A stretch of DNA of 64,000 nucleotides from Rhodobacteraceae bacterium QY30 (lineage in GTDB: Bacteria; Pseudomonadota; Alphaproteobacteria; Rhodobacterales; Rhodobacteraceae), in assembly GCA_002356635.1 (NCBI GenBank), contig CP023454.1, positions 558,001 through 622,000 on the forward strand, read 5' to 3'. How positions within the stretch are numbered: position 1 is the stretch's first letter; the number at the start of each line of letters is the position of its first letter. Below the pieces are notes generated by a model, which saw only the letters and a program-made list of their open reading frames with translations, had not been told where the DNA came from and ran no database searches. Both the position numbers and the translations under genes were made by a program. Below, one piece after another: positions 16,348-25,889 of the stretch.

Positions 16348-17949
16348 ATGACCATCTCCGGCCCAAGTTCCATGATGCTCAGCCGCCGCCGCGCGCTGGC
16401 CCTGCTGCCCGCCACGCTGCTGGCGACCACGGCGTTGCCGCGCGTGCTGCGCGCACAAGGGGTGAACCCCGCGGATGTCGCCGCGCCGCAGACCTTCAGC
16501 TTCGACCTCTTCTCGGACGTGATGCGCGAAAAGGCAGCCCATGAACCTCAGGCCGCGCCCCCCCTTCCCGATTTCCTGGCCTCTCTGAACTATGACGATT
16601 TCCTGAAGATCGCCTTCCTGCCCACGCAGGCGCGCTGGAACTTCCCTGGCAGCGATTTCCGTGTCCAGGCCTTCCACATGGGCTGGCTGTTCCGTGAACC
16701 CGTCACCGTGTTCGAGGTGGCGGACGGGATGGCGGTGCCGATGGCCTTCTCGACGGATGATTTCGAATACCGTCACGACCTGAAGGCCCGTGTTCCCGTG
16801 GGCTTCCAGTTGCCGGGCGTGTCGGGCATCCGCCTGCACACCCCCTTGAACCGACCGGATGTCATGGACGAACTGATCGCCTTCGCGGGGGCCAGCTATT
16901 TCCGTGCGCTGGGGCGCGACAATCTTTACGGCCTTTCGGCCCGGGGTCTGGCGGTGAATACCGGCCTGTCCTCGGCCGAGGAATTCCCGCGTTTTTCGGC
17001 TTTCTACCTGGAAAAGCCTCAGCCCGGCGTCGGGACCGTGACGGTCTATGCCGCGCTGGAAAGCGCCTCGGTCACGGGCGCCTATCGCTTCGTCATCACG
17101 CCGGGCGAGGAAACCGTGGTCGATGTGACGGCGCGGCTGTTCTTCCGTGCGGCGGTCGAACAACTGGGCGTCGCGCCGCTGACCTCGATGTTCCTTTATG
17201 CCGACGTGAACCGGGTCGGCTTTGACGATTATCGCCCGCAGGTCCATGACAGCAACGGCCTGCGGATCGAGCGTGAGGACGGCGATATCCTGTGGCGGGC
17301 CCTGAACAACCCGAAGTCGCTGGGCAGCACCTTCATTGCGCTGACGCGGCCGAAAAGCTTTGGCCTTTACCAGCGCGACCGGGAGTTTCAGAACTATCAG
17401 GACGCCGAGGCGCATTACGAACGCCGTCCCACCTGCGTCATCGAGCCGATGGGCGACTGGGGTGAAGGCTCGGTGCGGCTGGTCGAGATTCCCTCGGACC
17501 TTGAGGTCAACGACAACATCGTCGCCTTCTGGGTGCCGTCGGGCACGGTCGCGGCGGGGGACACGCGCGAATTCTCCTACCGCATGCATTGGGGCGCGAT
17601 GGGCGAGGACGAGAACAGCGAACTGGCCCTGGTCCACAAGACCAGCGCGGGCCACGGCGGCAATGCCGGTTCTTCCGAAAAGCCCGACAGCCGCAAGTTC
17701 GTCGTGGATTTCCGCGGCGGTCTTCTGGCCCGTCTGGCCGATGACGACGGCGAGGTTCGGCCGGTCGTCACGATCACCAATGGCAAGGCCGAGGTTACCA
17801 CCTTGTCGAAAGTGCGCGGCACCAATATATGGCGCCTCGTCGTTGACGTGGCGAGCGAGCCGGGAGCCGTGGTAGAGCTTTCGGCCCATGTCGCCGGTTA
17901 CGGTCGCAAATTGTCCGAAGTTTGGTTGTTCCAATGGGTCAGGCCATGA
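16348..17949 (+). CDS. opgG: Periplasmic glucan biosynthesis protein OpgG/MdoG
   Basis: 533 residues from the ATG at 16348; an in-frame ATG pair at 16372/16375 and a GTG at 16312 are alternatives. The exported opening carries SRRRALALLPATLLATTALPRVLRAQG, a twin-arginine-like signal cleaved near residue 40. Family motifs: FSFDLFSDVMREKA, YDDFLKIAF, FHMGWLFREPVTV, ASYFRALGRDNLYGLSARGLAVNT, EEFPRF, DYRPQVHDSNGL, NNPKSLG, YERRPT. OpgG acts in the periplasm on the glucan backbone made by OpgH. It heads the opg operon: ATGA overlap with the next gene. In R. sphaeroides opgG, opgI, opgH and opgC form such an operon. Confidence 0.93.
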   Translation: MTISGPSSMMLSRRRALALLPATLLATTALPRVLRAQGVNPADVAAPQTFSFDLFSDVMREKAAHEPQAAPPLPDFLASLNYDDFLKIAFLPTQARWNFPGSDFRVQAFHMGWLFREPVTVFEVADGMAVPMAFSTDDFEYRHDLKARVPVGFQLPGVSGIRLHTPLNRPDVMDELIAFAGASYFRALGRDNLYGLSARGLAVNTGLSSAEEFPRFSAFYLEKPQPGVGTVTVYAALESASVTGAYRFVITPGEETVVDVTARLFFRAAVEQLGVAPLTSMFLYADVNRVGFDDYRPQVHDSNGLRIEREDGDILWRALNNPKSLGSTFIALTRPKSFGLYQRDREFQNYQDAEAHYERRPTCVIEPMGDWGEGSVRLVEIPSDLEVNDNIVAFWVPSGTVAAGDTREFSYRMHWGAMGEDENSELALVHKTSAGHGGNAGSSEKPDSRKFVVDFRGGLLARLADDDGEVRPVVTITNGKAEVTTLSKVRGTNIWRLVVDVASEPGAVVELSAHVAGYGRKLSEVWLFQWVRP

Positions 17950-18125
17950 CGGTTCAGAAAGTGTTCGAGCAGGCCGAGGTGAAGGTGCTGGGCCAATTGC
18001 CGCAGGCACCGCTTGCGATGCCCAAGCAACTGCTGGAGGGGCCCTCGCTGATGCGGGTGATGCGTCGCCGCCTGCTGCGCTGGATGTCCCCTGAATCGAC
18101 CGCGCGGATCGGGTTGGGACGCTGA
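17946..18125 (+). CDS. opgI: Small opg-operon protein (position of OpgI)
   Basis: 59 residues: MTVQKVFEQAEVKVLGQLPQ..., then MPKQLLEGPSLMRVMRRRLLRWMSPES. It overlaps opgG by four bases and ends three bases before opgH. Soluble, basic, with a predicted amphipathic helix in the second half; no signal peptide or membrane span. No family recognised from sequence; the symbol is assigned from position, since the R. sphaeroides operon was described as opgGIH plus opgC. The tight coupling on both sides and a protein-like composition make it a real gene. It may be a partner of the cytoplasmic part of OpgH. Confidence 0.6.
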   Translation: MTVQKVFEQAEVKVLGQLPQAPLAMPKQLLEGPSLMRVMRRRLLRWMSPESTARIGLGR

Positions 18126-18128
18126 CGC

Positions 18129-19928
18129 ATGGCCGCACGCCCCCGCAGGGCAAAGCCGGTCCCGCCGTCGCGTGGGGTGCGGCTGGCGCGGGTCACGGCG
18201 CTGGTGCTTGCCGGGCTGTCCGGCGCGGGCGCGACGGCGCTTTTCCTGCAATTCGGGGCTGTTGACGGCCTGCAAGAGATCGATCTGCTGCGCGCAGCCC
18301 TGATCCTGATCTCGACGCTCTGGCTGGCATGGGGTGCCGCAGGGGGGCTGGCGGGGCTGTTTTCGCGCCGGATCGACCCCGCGCCGCAAGTTCCGATCAA
18401 GGGCCGCACCGTGGTTCTTGTGCCGGTCTATAATGAAGACCCGGTGGTGACCTTTGCTCGCGTTGCGGCGATGCTGCGTTCGGTCGACCAGGACGCGGGC
18501 GGGGCGCGGATTGACTTCGCCATCCTCTCGGACACGCGCAACGACAAGATCGCCGCCCGCGAATCGTTGTGGTTCGAGCGTCTGGTGCGCGACAGCGGTG
18601 CCGAAGGTCGGCTGTTCTATCGGCGCCGTGTGAACAATACCGGCAAGAAGGCCGGCAATGTCGAAGATTTCATCCGCACCTCCGGCGCGGCCTGGGATTT
18701 TGCGGTCATCCTCGACGCCGACAGTCTGATGGAAGGCACCACCATCGCCGAGATGATCCGCCGCATGGAGGCCTCGCCCAACCTCGGCCTGCTCCAGACA
18801 CTCCCCAAGGTCGTGCGCGCCAGGTCGCGATTCGGCCGGGCCATGCAGTTTTCCGCCAGTTTCTATTCGCCGGTCTTCGCGCGCGGCCTTGCGCACATGC
18901 AGGGGCAGACCGGGCCTTTCTGGGGCCACAACGCCATCGTCCGCATCCGTGCCTTCGCCGAATGCTGCGGCTTGCCGCAACTGTCGGGAAAGCCGCCGTT
19001 CGGCGGGCATATCCTTAGCCACGACTATGTCGAGGCGGCGCTGCTGGCGCGCGGCGGCTGGGAAGTGCGTCTGGACGAGGACATGGAGGGTTCCTACGAG
19101 GAAGGGCCCGAAAACATCATCGACCATGCCAAGCGCGACCGCCGCTGGTGCCAGGGCAACCTTCAGCACGCGAAGCTGCTTCTGACACCGCGCCTGCGGG
19201 CCTGGTCGCGGTTTGTCTTCGTGCAAGGCATCATGGCCTATATTGCGCCACTGTTCTGGGGCGGGTTCCTGGCCGCGAGCATCGCCGATGCGATGGTCCA
19301 GCATCAGCCCGACTACTTCCCCGAACCCTACCAGCTGTTCCCCGTGTTCCCTAGCGACCAGACCACGAAGGCCATCGGCCTGGCCATCGGCATCTTCGGC
19401 CTTCTGGTGCTGCCGAAGCTTCTGATCGTGGCGCAGGCGGCCTTGAACGGACGCGCGCGCGGCTTCGGCGGGGCCTGGGCCGCCTTCTGGTCGACACTCA
19501 GCGAACTGGCCCTGTCCAGCCTGATCGCGCCCTTGATGTTGATGTATCAAAGCCGCTCGGTTCTTCAGGTGCTGATGGGACGGGACGGCGGCTGGCCTCC
19601 CAACAACCGTGGTGACGGGCGCCTGTCCCTGGCCGAGGCGGCTGCGGCATCACGCTTCATCGTGGTAACCGGCGTCGTGGGTCTGTTCGCGACCTGGCAT
19701 CTGGCGCCGGCGCTGGTCGCCTGGATGCTGCCGGTCGGACTGCCGATGGTCTTCGCACCGCTGATCATTGCCTGGACCTCACAGCCCTCGGGCAATGCGC
19801 GGCTGTTCCAGACCCCGACCGAAGTTCAGGTTCCCGGTGTCCTGGCCCAGCACGACGCCATCGTCGCCCTCTGGAGCGCGCCACCGGCCGCGCCGCCCAC
19901 CGCACAGCCCGGAGACGTGTTTGCCTGA
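18129..19928 (+). CDS. opgH: Glucan biosynthesis glucosyltransferase OpgH/MdoH
   Basis: 599 residues. Two N-terminal membrane spans (about 20-45 and 55-80), then a cytoplasmic family 2 glycosyltransferase domain: VVLVPVYNEDPVVTFARV, LSDTRND, VILDADSLMEG (DxD metal site), GHNAIVRIRAF, HDYVEAALL and RRWCQGNLQH (the QxxRW-like acceptor motif), followed by several spans (about 365-600). It polymerises UDP-glucose into the beta-linked glucan and passes it across the inner membrane. Shorter than E. coli OpgH (847) because the long N-terminal region is absent, as in other Rhodobacteraceae. Confidence 0.94.
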   Translation: MAARPRRAKPVPPSRGVRLARVTALVLAGLSGAGATALFLQFGAVDGLQEIDLLRAALILISTLWLAWGAAGGLAGLFSRRIDPAPQVPIKGRTVVLVPVYNEDPVVTFARVAAMLRSVDQDAGGARIDFAILSDTRNDKIAARESLWFERLVRDSGAEGRLFYRRRVNNTGKKAGNVEDFIRTSGAAWDFAVILDADSLMEGTTIAEMIRRMEASPNLGLLQTLPKVVRARSRFGRAMQFSASFYSPVFARGLAHMQGQTGPFWGHNAIVRIRAFAECCGLPQLSGKPPFGGHILSHDYVEAALLARGGWEVRLDEDMEGSYEEGPENIIDHAKRDRRWCQGNLQHAKLLLTPRLRAWSRFVFVQGIMAYIAPLFWGGFLAASIADAMVQHQPDYFPEPYQLFPVFPSDQTTKAIGLAIGIFGLLVLPKLLIVAQAALNGRARGFGGAWAAFWSTLSELALSSLIAPLMLMYQSRSVLQVLMGRDGGWPPNNRGDGRLSLAEAAAASRFIVVTGVVGLFATWHLAPALVAWMLPVGLPMVFAPLIIAWTSQPSGNARLFQTPTEVQVPGVLAQHDAIVALWSAPPAAPPTAQPGDVFA

Positions 19929-21069
19929 GATCGCCGTGACCGGCATCCGTGGCGGACGGGATCGACGAATCGACGTGCTGCGGGGCATCGCCCTGCTGAT
20001 GATCTTCATCAACCACATTCCCGGCACGATCTACGAGAACTACACCTCGCGGAACTTCGGGTTTTCGGATGCCGCCGAAGGTTTCGTGATGATTTCCGGG
20101 ATCTCGGCCGCGCTGGCCTATTCTGCCGGGCTGAAGAACAAACCGCTCTGGAATGGGATTGCGCGCGTCTGGAACCGGGCCTGGATGCTTTACCTTGTCC
20201 ATCTGTTCGTGATGGCCTGGGTGATCGGAATCGCGGCGGCAGTCGCGCGCTTTACCGGCAATCTGGTCCTGATGTCGCAAAACAACCTGCAATATCTGCA
20301 AAGCGACCTGGCGGGAACGCTGGTCGGCATTCCGCTGCTGACCCACCAACTGGGCTATGTGAATATCCTGCCGCTTTACGCCATTCTGCTGCTTGCCGCG
20401 CCCGCGCTGATCCTGGCGGCGTTGCGCTGGCCGTTGCGTACGCTTGCAGGTTCCGTTGCGCTTTGGGTCGTGGCCGGTCTTCTCCACCTGGACATGCCGA
20501 ATTTCCCGTCCGAGGGCGGGTGGTTCTTCAATCCCTTCGCCTGGCAGCTTCTGTTCGTCATCGGGATCGTGACCGGGCTTGCCATGCGGCGTGGCCAGCG
20601 GCTGGTTCCGGTGAAGGGCTGGCTGGTGGCGCTTTCAGTTGCCTATCTGCTGTTCGCGCTGGCCTGGGTGAAGATTCCGGCCCTTATGGATGCCGGCAAC
20701 GCTACCCTCTCTGCGGTGGCCGCCAAGGGTGTGCCCTTCTTCATCCGGGATTTCGACAAGACCTATGTCGCCGTGCCCCGGCTGCTGCATATCCTTGCCC
20801 TGGCCTATCTGCTGTCGGCGCTGCCGCTGGTGCGACAGACCGCCAACAGCCGCCTGATGGAGCCGATCGCTATGTTGGGGCGGCAGGCCCTGCCGGTTTT
20901 TGCCTTCGGCACGATCCTGTCGACGCTGGTTCAGGCTGCAAAGACGCTGACCCCGGCTTCGGCCGTGGTGGACGGGCTGATGATCGCCGCGGGTGCACTT
21001 TTGCAGCTGGCCCTGGCCTGGGCGCGGGAGCGGCATCGCAACCGGATGCGCGCGGACGCCCGGGTTTAG
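19921..21069 (+). CDS. opgC: OpgC-type membrane acyltransferase (glucan succinylation)
   Basis: 382 residues. A TTG at 19921 overlaps the opgH end by eight bases and has GGAGA 5 bases before it; a GTG at 19936 is the alternative. About ten membrane spans. The opening DRRIDVLRGIALLMIFINHIPGTIYE carries the Arg-Gly/His pattern of membrane acyltransferases, then GFSDAAEGFVMISG, typical of OpgC. In R. sphaeroides OpgC adds succinyl groups to periplasmic glucans. It is last in the operon; a CtrA-like box and motB follow. Confidence 0.9.
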   Translation: MPEIAVTGIRGGRDRRIDVLRGIALLMIFINHIPGTIYENYTSRNFGFSDAAEGFVMISGISAALAYSAGLKNKPLWNGIARVWNRAWMLYLVHLFVMAWVIGIAAAVARFTGNLVLMSQNNLQYLQSDLAGTLVGIPLLTHQLGYVNILPLYAILLLAAPALILAALRWPLRTLAGSVALWVVAGLLHLDMPNFPSEGGWFFNPFAWQLLFVIGIVTGLAMRRGQRLVPVKGWLVALSVAYLLFALAWVKIPALMDAGNATLSAVAAKGVPFFIRDFDKTYVAVPRLLHILALAYLLSALPLVRQTANSRLMEPIAMLGRQALPVFAFGTILSTLVQAAKTLTPASAVVDGLMIAAGALLQLALAWARERHRNRMRADARV

Positions 21070-21092
21070 GAAAATAGCTTCAATTTGGTTCC

Positions 21093-21107
21093 TTAGGCCC
21101 CCTTTAA
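21093..21107 (+). promoter_or_regulatory. Putative CtrA box upstream of motB
   Basis: TTAG-N7-TTAA, followed by C, matches the CtrA consensus TTAA-N7-TTAAC with one change. It ends 48 bases before the motB start codon, almost the same distance as the boxes before flgE and fliL. In Rhodobacterales flagellar genes are known to depend on CtrA; binding here is inferred. Confidence 0.5.
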
Positions 21108-21155
21108 CACGCATCGCCTATTCCTTGGGTCGGGTGAAGAAAGTGGGTTGGTGGA

Positions 21156-21983
21156 ATGTGCGCAGAACGCAATGCGTCGGCGCCAGTCATCATCAAACGC
21201 AAGAAGAACATAGTCGGTGGCGGTCACCACGGTGGGGCGTGGAAGGTTGCCTACGCCGATTTCGTGACGGCCATGTGGGCCTTCTTCATGCTGATGTGGC
21301 TGCTGAACGCGACGACGGAAAATCAAAGGAAGGGGCTTGCGGACTATTTCAGTCCATCAATCCCGGTCAGCCGCACCTCGGGCGGCGGTGACGGCCTTTT
21401 CGGCGGCGACAGTGTGCTGGCGGCGGACAAGCTTGCCAACACCGGCAAGGTGCCGCCGGCCGCGGTGCCGGGCGCGGAAGGCGTCGGCCCCGACGCTGAA
21501 GCGGAAGCGCGCTTCCAGGAGGAGGTCCGCCGGATCGAGGAAGAGTTGATGGGCCGGGGCGGTGAAAGCCTGGTCAGCGAAAGCGCCGCGCGCCACATCG
21601 TCACGCGCGTCACCGATGAAGGCCTGATCGTCGACCTTTTCGATCTTGAGGGGGAGCCGCTTTTCGCATCGGACACGGCCGAGCCGACGCAGATCGCGCG
21701 GGATCTGGTCTCGCTGGTGGCCGGGGTCTTTGCCTTGGCCAGCAATGGTGTTGCGGTGAATGGGCACGTCCGGTCCTACGCCAGCGTCCTCAGGGTCAAT
21801 CCGGCTTGGAACCTGTCGGTGGATCGCGCCGTGGCGGTTCGCCAGCTGCTGGAGGGCGCGGGCCTTCCAAAGGCGCGGGTGGCCCGTGTGACGGGTTTCG
21901 CCGACCGAAAGCTTGCGCAGGAAAATCCGATGGCGCCGGGGAACAACCGGATCGAGCTGATCCTGCTTCGGAAGCAACCTTAG
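21156..21983 (+). CDS. motB: Flagellar motor stator protein MotB
   Basis: 275 residues. A basic cytoplasmic N-terminus (VIIKRKKNIVGGGHHGGAWK) leads to a single span with the motif VAYADFVTAMWAFFMLMWLL; Asp35 corresponds to the proton-binding aspartate of MotB. A plug/linker region follows, then a periplasmic OmpA-like domain (about 130-270; FADRKLAQENPMAPGNNRIELILL) that binds peptidoglycan. With MotA it makes the proton-driven stator. Here motA lies 11 kb away in another operon. First gene of the motB-flgEKLI run. Confidence 0.93.
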   Translation: MCAERNASAPVIIKRKKNIVGGGHHGGAWKVAYADFVTAMWAFFMLMWLLNATTENQRKGLADYFSPSIPVSRTSGGGDGLFGGDSVLAADKLANTGKVPPAAVPGAEGVGPDAEAEARFQEEVRRIEEELMGRGGESLVSESAARHIVTRVTDEGLIVDLFDLEGEPLFASDTAEPTQIARDLVSLVAGVFALASNGVAVNGHVRSYASVLRVNPAWNLSVDRAVAVRQLLEGAGLPKARVARVTGFADRKLAQENPMAPGNNRIELILLRKQP

Positions 21984-22012
21984 GTCGGGAGAAATCCGGC
22001 AAGTTTTAGGAG

Positions 22013-22027
22013 TTAGCGGGAAATTAA
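22013..22027 (+). promoter_or_regulatory. Putative CtrA box upstream of flgE
   Basis: TTAG-N7-TTAA in the short gap between motB and flgE, 50 bases before the flgE ATG. It is the same TTAG-N7-TTAA variant as before motB. Suggests that flgE has its own CtrA-dependent promoter; inferred from pattern and spacing. Confidence 0.5.
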
Positions 22028-22077
22028 ACATGCGGGCCCAATAGTGCATGCATCGAATGCAGCAGAAAGGCCGCAGC

Positions 22078-23385
22078 ATGTTACTTTCTTCCTCGCTCAA
22101 CGCCGGTGTGGCGGGCCTGATCGCCAATGCGACCCGGCTTTCGGCCATTTCGGACAACCTCGCGAACTCGAGCACCTATGGCTACAAGCGCGTGGTGGCG
22201 GATTTCGAAAGCCTGGTGATCACGCAGGCCCGCGGCGCGGGCCTGTATTCGGCGGGCGGTGTCCGTGCCCTGACCTCGCGCATGGTCGACCAGCATGGCG
22301 CTCTGGTGCCGACGACCAATGCCCTTGACCTTGCGATCGCGGGACGGGGGATGCTGCCCGTCACCCCGCAGGTCGGCATGGACAATGCCACCGGCGACAT
22401 GCCGTTCCTGATGACGACGACCGGATCCTTCAAGGCCGATGAAAACGGCGTCCTGCGGACCGGGTCTGGTCTTGTTCTGCTGGGCTGGCCCGCCGATGCT
22501 GCGGGCAACATCCCGACGATGCCCCGCGATTCCATTTCGGGACTGCAGCCGATCATCATCAACCAGAACCAGTCGGCCGGTGATCCGACGACCGTGATGC
22601 AATTGGGCGCCAATCTGCCCGCAACCGAAACCCAGGCCGGGCGGGCAGGTGCAACCCTGCCGCTTTCGGTCGAGTATTTCGGCAACCTGGGGACGTCGGA
22701 AAGCCTCGACATCAGTTTCTCGCCGGTGGTTCCGGCAACCGGAACATCGAACAGCTGGACGATGCAGATCCGCGATTCGGCCCAGGCCGGGGCGGTCATC
22801 GGGGAATATACCCTGACCTTCGACGACACGCGCGCGATGGGCGGAACCCTGGCGTCGGTGACGGTCGTTTCGGGCGGCGCCTATGACCCGGCGCAGGGGA
22901 CGCTGGCGCTGAACGTGGGGGGCGGACCGCTTTCGATGAAGATCGGCAAGCTTGGGGATCCGAATGGCCTGACGCAGCTGTCGGACCGCTTTGCCCCCAC
23001 CGCCATCACGAAGGACGGCTCACCGGTCGGGAACCTGAAGGCGGTCGAGGTTGACGAGAACGGCTTTGTCGTCGCGACCTATGACACCGGTTTCACGCAT
23101 CGGCTTTACCAGGTGCCACTGGTCGATGTGCCCAATCCGAACGGGCTGATCACGTTGAACAACCAGACGTTCCAGATCTCGCCCGACAGTGGATCGTTCT
23201 TCCTGTGGAATGCGGGCGACGGCCCGACGGGTTCCCTGGTCGGCTACGCGCGCGAGGCGTCGACCACTGACGTGGCTTCGGAACTGACCGCGATGATCCA
23301 GACGCAGCGGGCCTATTCGTCGAACGCCAAGGTCATCCAGACCGTCGACGAGATGCTTCAGGAAACCACCAACCTCAAGCGCTGA
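22078..23385 (+). CDS. flgE: Flagellar hook protein FlgE
   Basis: 435 residues from the ATG at 22078 (MLLSSSLNAGVAGLIANATRLSAISDNLANSSTYGYKR), with GAAAGG 7 bases upstream; an ATG 10 codons earlier is less likely. The N-terminal rod/hook signature (SDNLANSSTYGYKR) and the C-terminal heptad helix (SELTAMIQTQRAYSSNAKVIQTVDEMLQETTNLKR) assemble the D0 domain; the middle is the variable surface domain. Forms the hook by export through the flagellar type III apparatus. A putative CtrA box lies upstream. Confidence 0.94.
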   Translation: MLLSSSLNAGVAGLIANATRLSAISDNLANSSTYGYKRVVADFESLVITQARGAGLYSAGGVRALTSRMVDQHGALVPTTNALDLAIAGRGMLPVTPQVGMDNATGDMPFLMTTTGSFKADENGVLRTGSGLVLLGWPADAAGNIPTMPRDSISGLQPIIINQNQSAGDPTTVMQLGANLPATETQAGRAGATLPLSVEYFGNLGTSESLDISFSPVVPATGTSNSWTMQIRDSAQAGAVIGEYTLTFDDTRAMGGTLASVTVVSGGAYDPAQGTLALNVGGGPLSMKIGKLGDPNGLTQLSDRFAPTAITKDGSPVGNLKAVEVDENGFVVATYDTGFTHRLYQVPLVDVPNPNGLITLNNQTFQISPDSGSFFLWNAGDGPTGSLVGYAREASTTDVASELTAMIQTQRAYSSNAKVIQTVDEMLQETTNLKR

Positions 23386-23416
23386 GGCAAAGCCTCGGCT
23401 GTGAACGGAGCTCGGC

Positions 23417-24871
23417 ATGAGCATTTCGAATGCAATGATCAACGCCCTGTCCGGGCTGGGCGCGGCCTCCCGGTCCGCCGATGTGGTGGCCTCGAACGTG
23501 GCGAACGCGCTCACGCAGGGCTATGCACGGCGCGATCTGCAAGTGTCCGCCCGAACCCTCGGCGGCGTGGGAACGGGGGTGCGTGTCGATGGCGTCAGCC
23601 GCTTTGTCAACCAGGCGGTGCTGAACGACAAGCGTCTGGCGGATGCGGAAACCGCCGCCGCGTCAGGGCGGAGCATCTTCCATCTGAGGCTTGAAACGGC
23701 CATCGGCCAGATGGACGATGGCCGTTCCCTCGGGGGACGTATCGCCGCGCTGGAGGCGGCCTTCACACAGGCGACCAGCCGCCCCGACAGCGAGGCGCGG
23801 CTGCAGGACGTCGTGACCGCGGCGCAGGGTCTGGCGGGCACGCTTCACGCCCTTCAGTCCGAGGTCCAGGCCGCCCGGATGGAGGCGGATGCCGCGATCG
23901 GCCGGCAGGTCGATCTTCTCAACACCTCGCTTGCAAACGTTGATCGTCTGAATGCCCAGATCGTGGCCGAGCGCGCCTCGGGGCGGGATCCATCGGCCCT
24001 GATGGATGAGCGACAGGCGATCGTCGACCGGATTGCCGAGATCGTTCCCCTTCGGGAACTGGCGCGCGACCGCGAACAGATTGCGCTTTTCACCACCGGG
24101 GGCGCGGTCCTTCTGGAAGGCGTTCCGGTCAAGGTGGGCTTCACAGCCACGGGAATCATCACGCCCGACATGGTGCTGGGGGCGGGCACGCTCTCCGGGC
24201 TGACCCTGAACGGGACGCCGATCGTCTCCAGTGATGCCGGCGTTCTGGGCGGCGGCGCCCTGGGGGCGGCGCTCGCGGTTCGGGATGAACTGGGACCGGC
24301 CTTTCAAAGCCAGATTGATGCGCTGGCGCGCAGTCTGGTCGAACGGTTTTCGCGACCCGGTGTGGATCCGACGCTGGTGGCGGGGCAGCCGGGCCTGCTG
24401 ACAGACGCGGGCGCGGCATTCGATCCCTTGAACGAAATCGGCCTGGCCGGCCGGATCGCCGTGAATGTCGCGGTGGACCCGGTGCAGGGTGGCGCGCTCT
24501 GGCGGCTTCGCGACGGCATCGGCGCAACCGCGCCGGGCGCCGTCGGCGATGCACGGCGCCTGATCGCGCTGTCAGACGCGCTGGCCACACCCCTGGTTCC
24601 CGCCTCGGGTGACTTCATCGGTGCCGCGCGGTCGGCCCATGGTCTTGCCGCCGACATCCTTTCGCAGGCTGCGTCCGCCCGGCAGCGGGACGAGGCGCGC
24701 ACCAGCCATGCCCGGGCACTTCAGGACTCCCTGACGTCGCAGTACCTGGAAAACGGGGTAGATACGGATGCCGAAATGCAACGGCTGCTTCTGATCGAGG
24801 AAGCGTTTTCTGCCAATGCGCGCGTCATCCAGATCATGGACGACCTCCTTCAGCAGATCATCAGGATTTGA
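23417..24871 (+). CDS. flgK: Flagellar hook-associated protein 1, FlgK
   Basis: 484 residues. N-terminal SISNAMINALSGLGAASRSADVVASNVANALTQGYARRDL is the flagellar rod/hook motif in the FlgK variant; the C-terminal LFLIEEAFSANARVIQIMDDLLQQIIRI-like helix (about 450-484) pairs with it. FlgK joins the hook to the filament as HAP1. The ATG has GGAG 7 bases upstream. It follows flgE after 31 bases and precedes flgL, the usual order. Confidence 0.92.
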   Translation: MSISNAMINALSGLGAASRSADVVASNVANALTQGYARRDLQVSARTLGGVGTGVRVDGVSRFVNQAVLNDKRLADAETAAASGRSIFHLRLETAIGQMDDGRSLGGRIAALEAAFTQATSRPDSEARLQDVVTAAQGLAGTLHALQSEVQAARMEADAAIGRQVDLLNTSLANVDRLNAQIVAERASGRDPSALMDERQAIVDRIAEIVPLRELARDREQIALFTTGGAVLLEGVPVKVGFTATGIITPDMVLGAGTLSGLTLNGTPIVSSDAGVLGGGALGAALAVRDELGPAFQSQIDALARSLVERFSRPGVDPTLVAGQPGLLTDAGAAFDPLNEIGLAGRIAVNVAVDPVQGGALWRLRDGIGATAPGAVGDARRLIALSDALATPLVPASGDFIGAARSAHGLAADILSQAASARQRDEARTSHARALQDSLTSQYLENGVDTDAEMQRLLLIEEAFSANARVIQIMDDLLQQIIRI

Positions 24872-24872
24872 C

Positions 24873-25889
24873 ATGAACTTTCTTTCCATCGGCGATCTCG
24901 CGCAGAGCTTTCGCCTCAGAAACCATGACGTGCATCTCAAGCGTGAACTGGCGCGGTTGACGGATGAAGTGACCACCGGGGTTGCCTCGGATCCGACGAA
25001 AGCGGTGCGCGGCGATTATGCGGCGCTGGCCGCGATCGAGCGTTCTCTGACCCGTACCGAAAGTTTCCGCACCGCTGCCTCCGAGGCGGGCGGACTGGCC
25101 GGAACCATCCAGATCGCGCTCGAGACGGTGCAGGCACAGGTCCAGGCAACGGCTCCCTCGTTGTTGTCCGCCTCTCTTACCATGACCGACCGGCAGATCG
25201 ACACTCTGGCGCTTGCGGCGCATCAGCGGTTGGGTTCCACGATCTCGGCGCTGAACGCGCGTGTGGCCGATCGCCATGTGCTGTCGGGAACGGCGACCGA
25301 TCGGGCCCCGGTTGCGGACGTGGCAACGCTTCTGGCCGCGGCCGAGGCGGCCGTATCCGGCCTTGCCGCGCCAGGAATGATTGCGGCAGCCCTTCAGGAC
25401 TGGTTTGACAGGCCCGCCGGCGGCGGCGGTTTCATCGACCAGATCTATGGCGGTTCGGCCAGCGCCTTGGCCGCCTTTCAACTGGCCGAGGGCGAAACCG
25501 CAACGATCGGCATGACGGCGGCGGATCCGACGATCCGCGATACGCTTCGGGGGTTCACCCTTGCCAGTCTTGTAGATACGGGCGCGCTGTCTGGTGACCG
25601 CGCCGGCCGCACCGAGCTTTTGCGCCGGGCCGGAGAAACGCTTGCCCAGGCGGACATCGCCGTGACCGGGGCGCGCGCCGACCTGGGCGCTACGGAAGAA
25701 GCCATCGATGCAGCCGCAACCCGCGCGTCGTCCGAGCGGCATCGCCTGCAGATCGCGCGCAACGACATCCTGGCGACCGATCCCTATGAAACGTCCTCGG
25801 CGCTTGAAGCCGTGAAATCCCAGACGGAGATGCTTTACACCATCACCGGACGGCTGTCGCAGCTGCGCCTTGCGGATTACCTGAAATGA
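24873..25889 (+). CDS. flgL: Flagellar hook-associated protein FlgL (HAP3)
   Basis: 338 residues from the ATG one base after the flgK stop. Flagellin-like N-terminal helix (MNFLSIGDLAQSFRLRNHDVHLKRELARLTDEVTTG) and C-terminal helix (QIARNDILATDPYETSSALEAVKSQTEMLYTITGRLSQLRLADYLK). FlgL sits between FlgK and the filament. The weakly conserved sequence fits alphaproteobacterial FlgL better than flagellin: the canonical flagellin N-terminus is absent. Ends with ATGA overlapping flgI. Confidence 0.88.
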   Translation: MNFLSIGDLAQSFRLRNHDVHLKRELARLTDEVTTGVASDPTKAVRGDYAALAAIERSLTRTESFRTAASEAGGLAGTIQIALETVQAQVQATAPSLLSASLTMTDRQIDTLALAAHQRLGSTISALNARVADRHVLSGTATDRAPVADVATLLAAAEAAVSGLAAPGMIAAALQDWFDRPAGGGGFIDQIYGGSASALAAFQLAEGETATIGMTAADPTIRDTLRGFTLASLVDTGALSGDRAGRTELLRRAGETLAQADIAVTGARADLGATEEAIDAAATRASSERHRLQIARNDILATDPYETSSALEAVKSQTEMLYTITGRLSQLRLADYLK

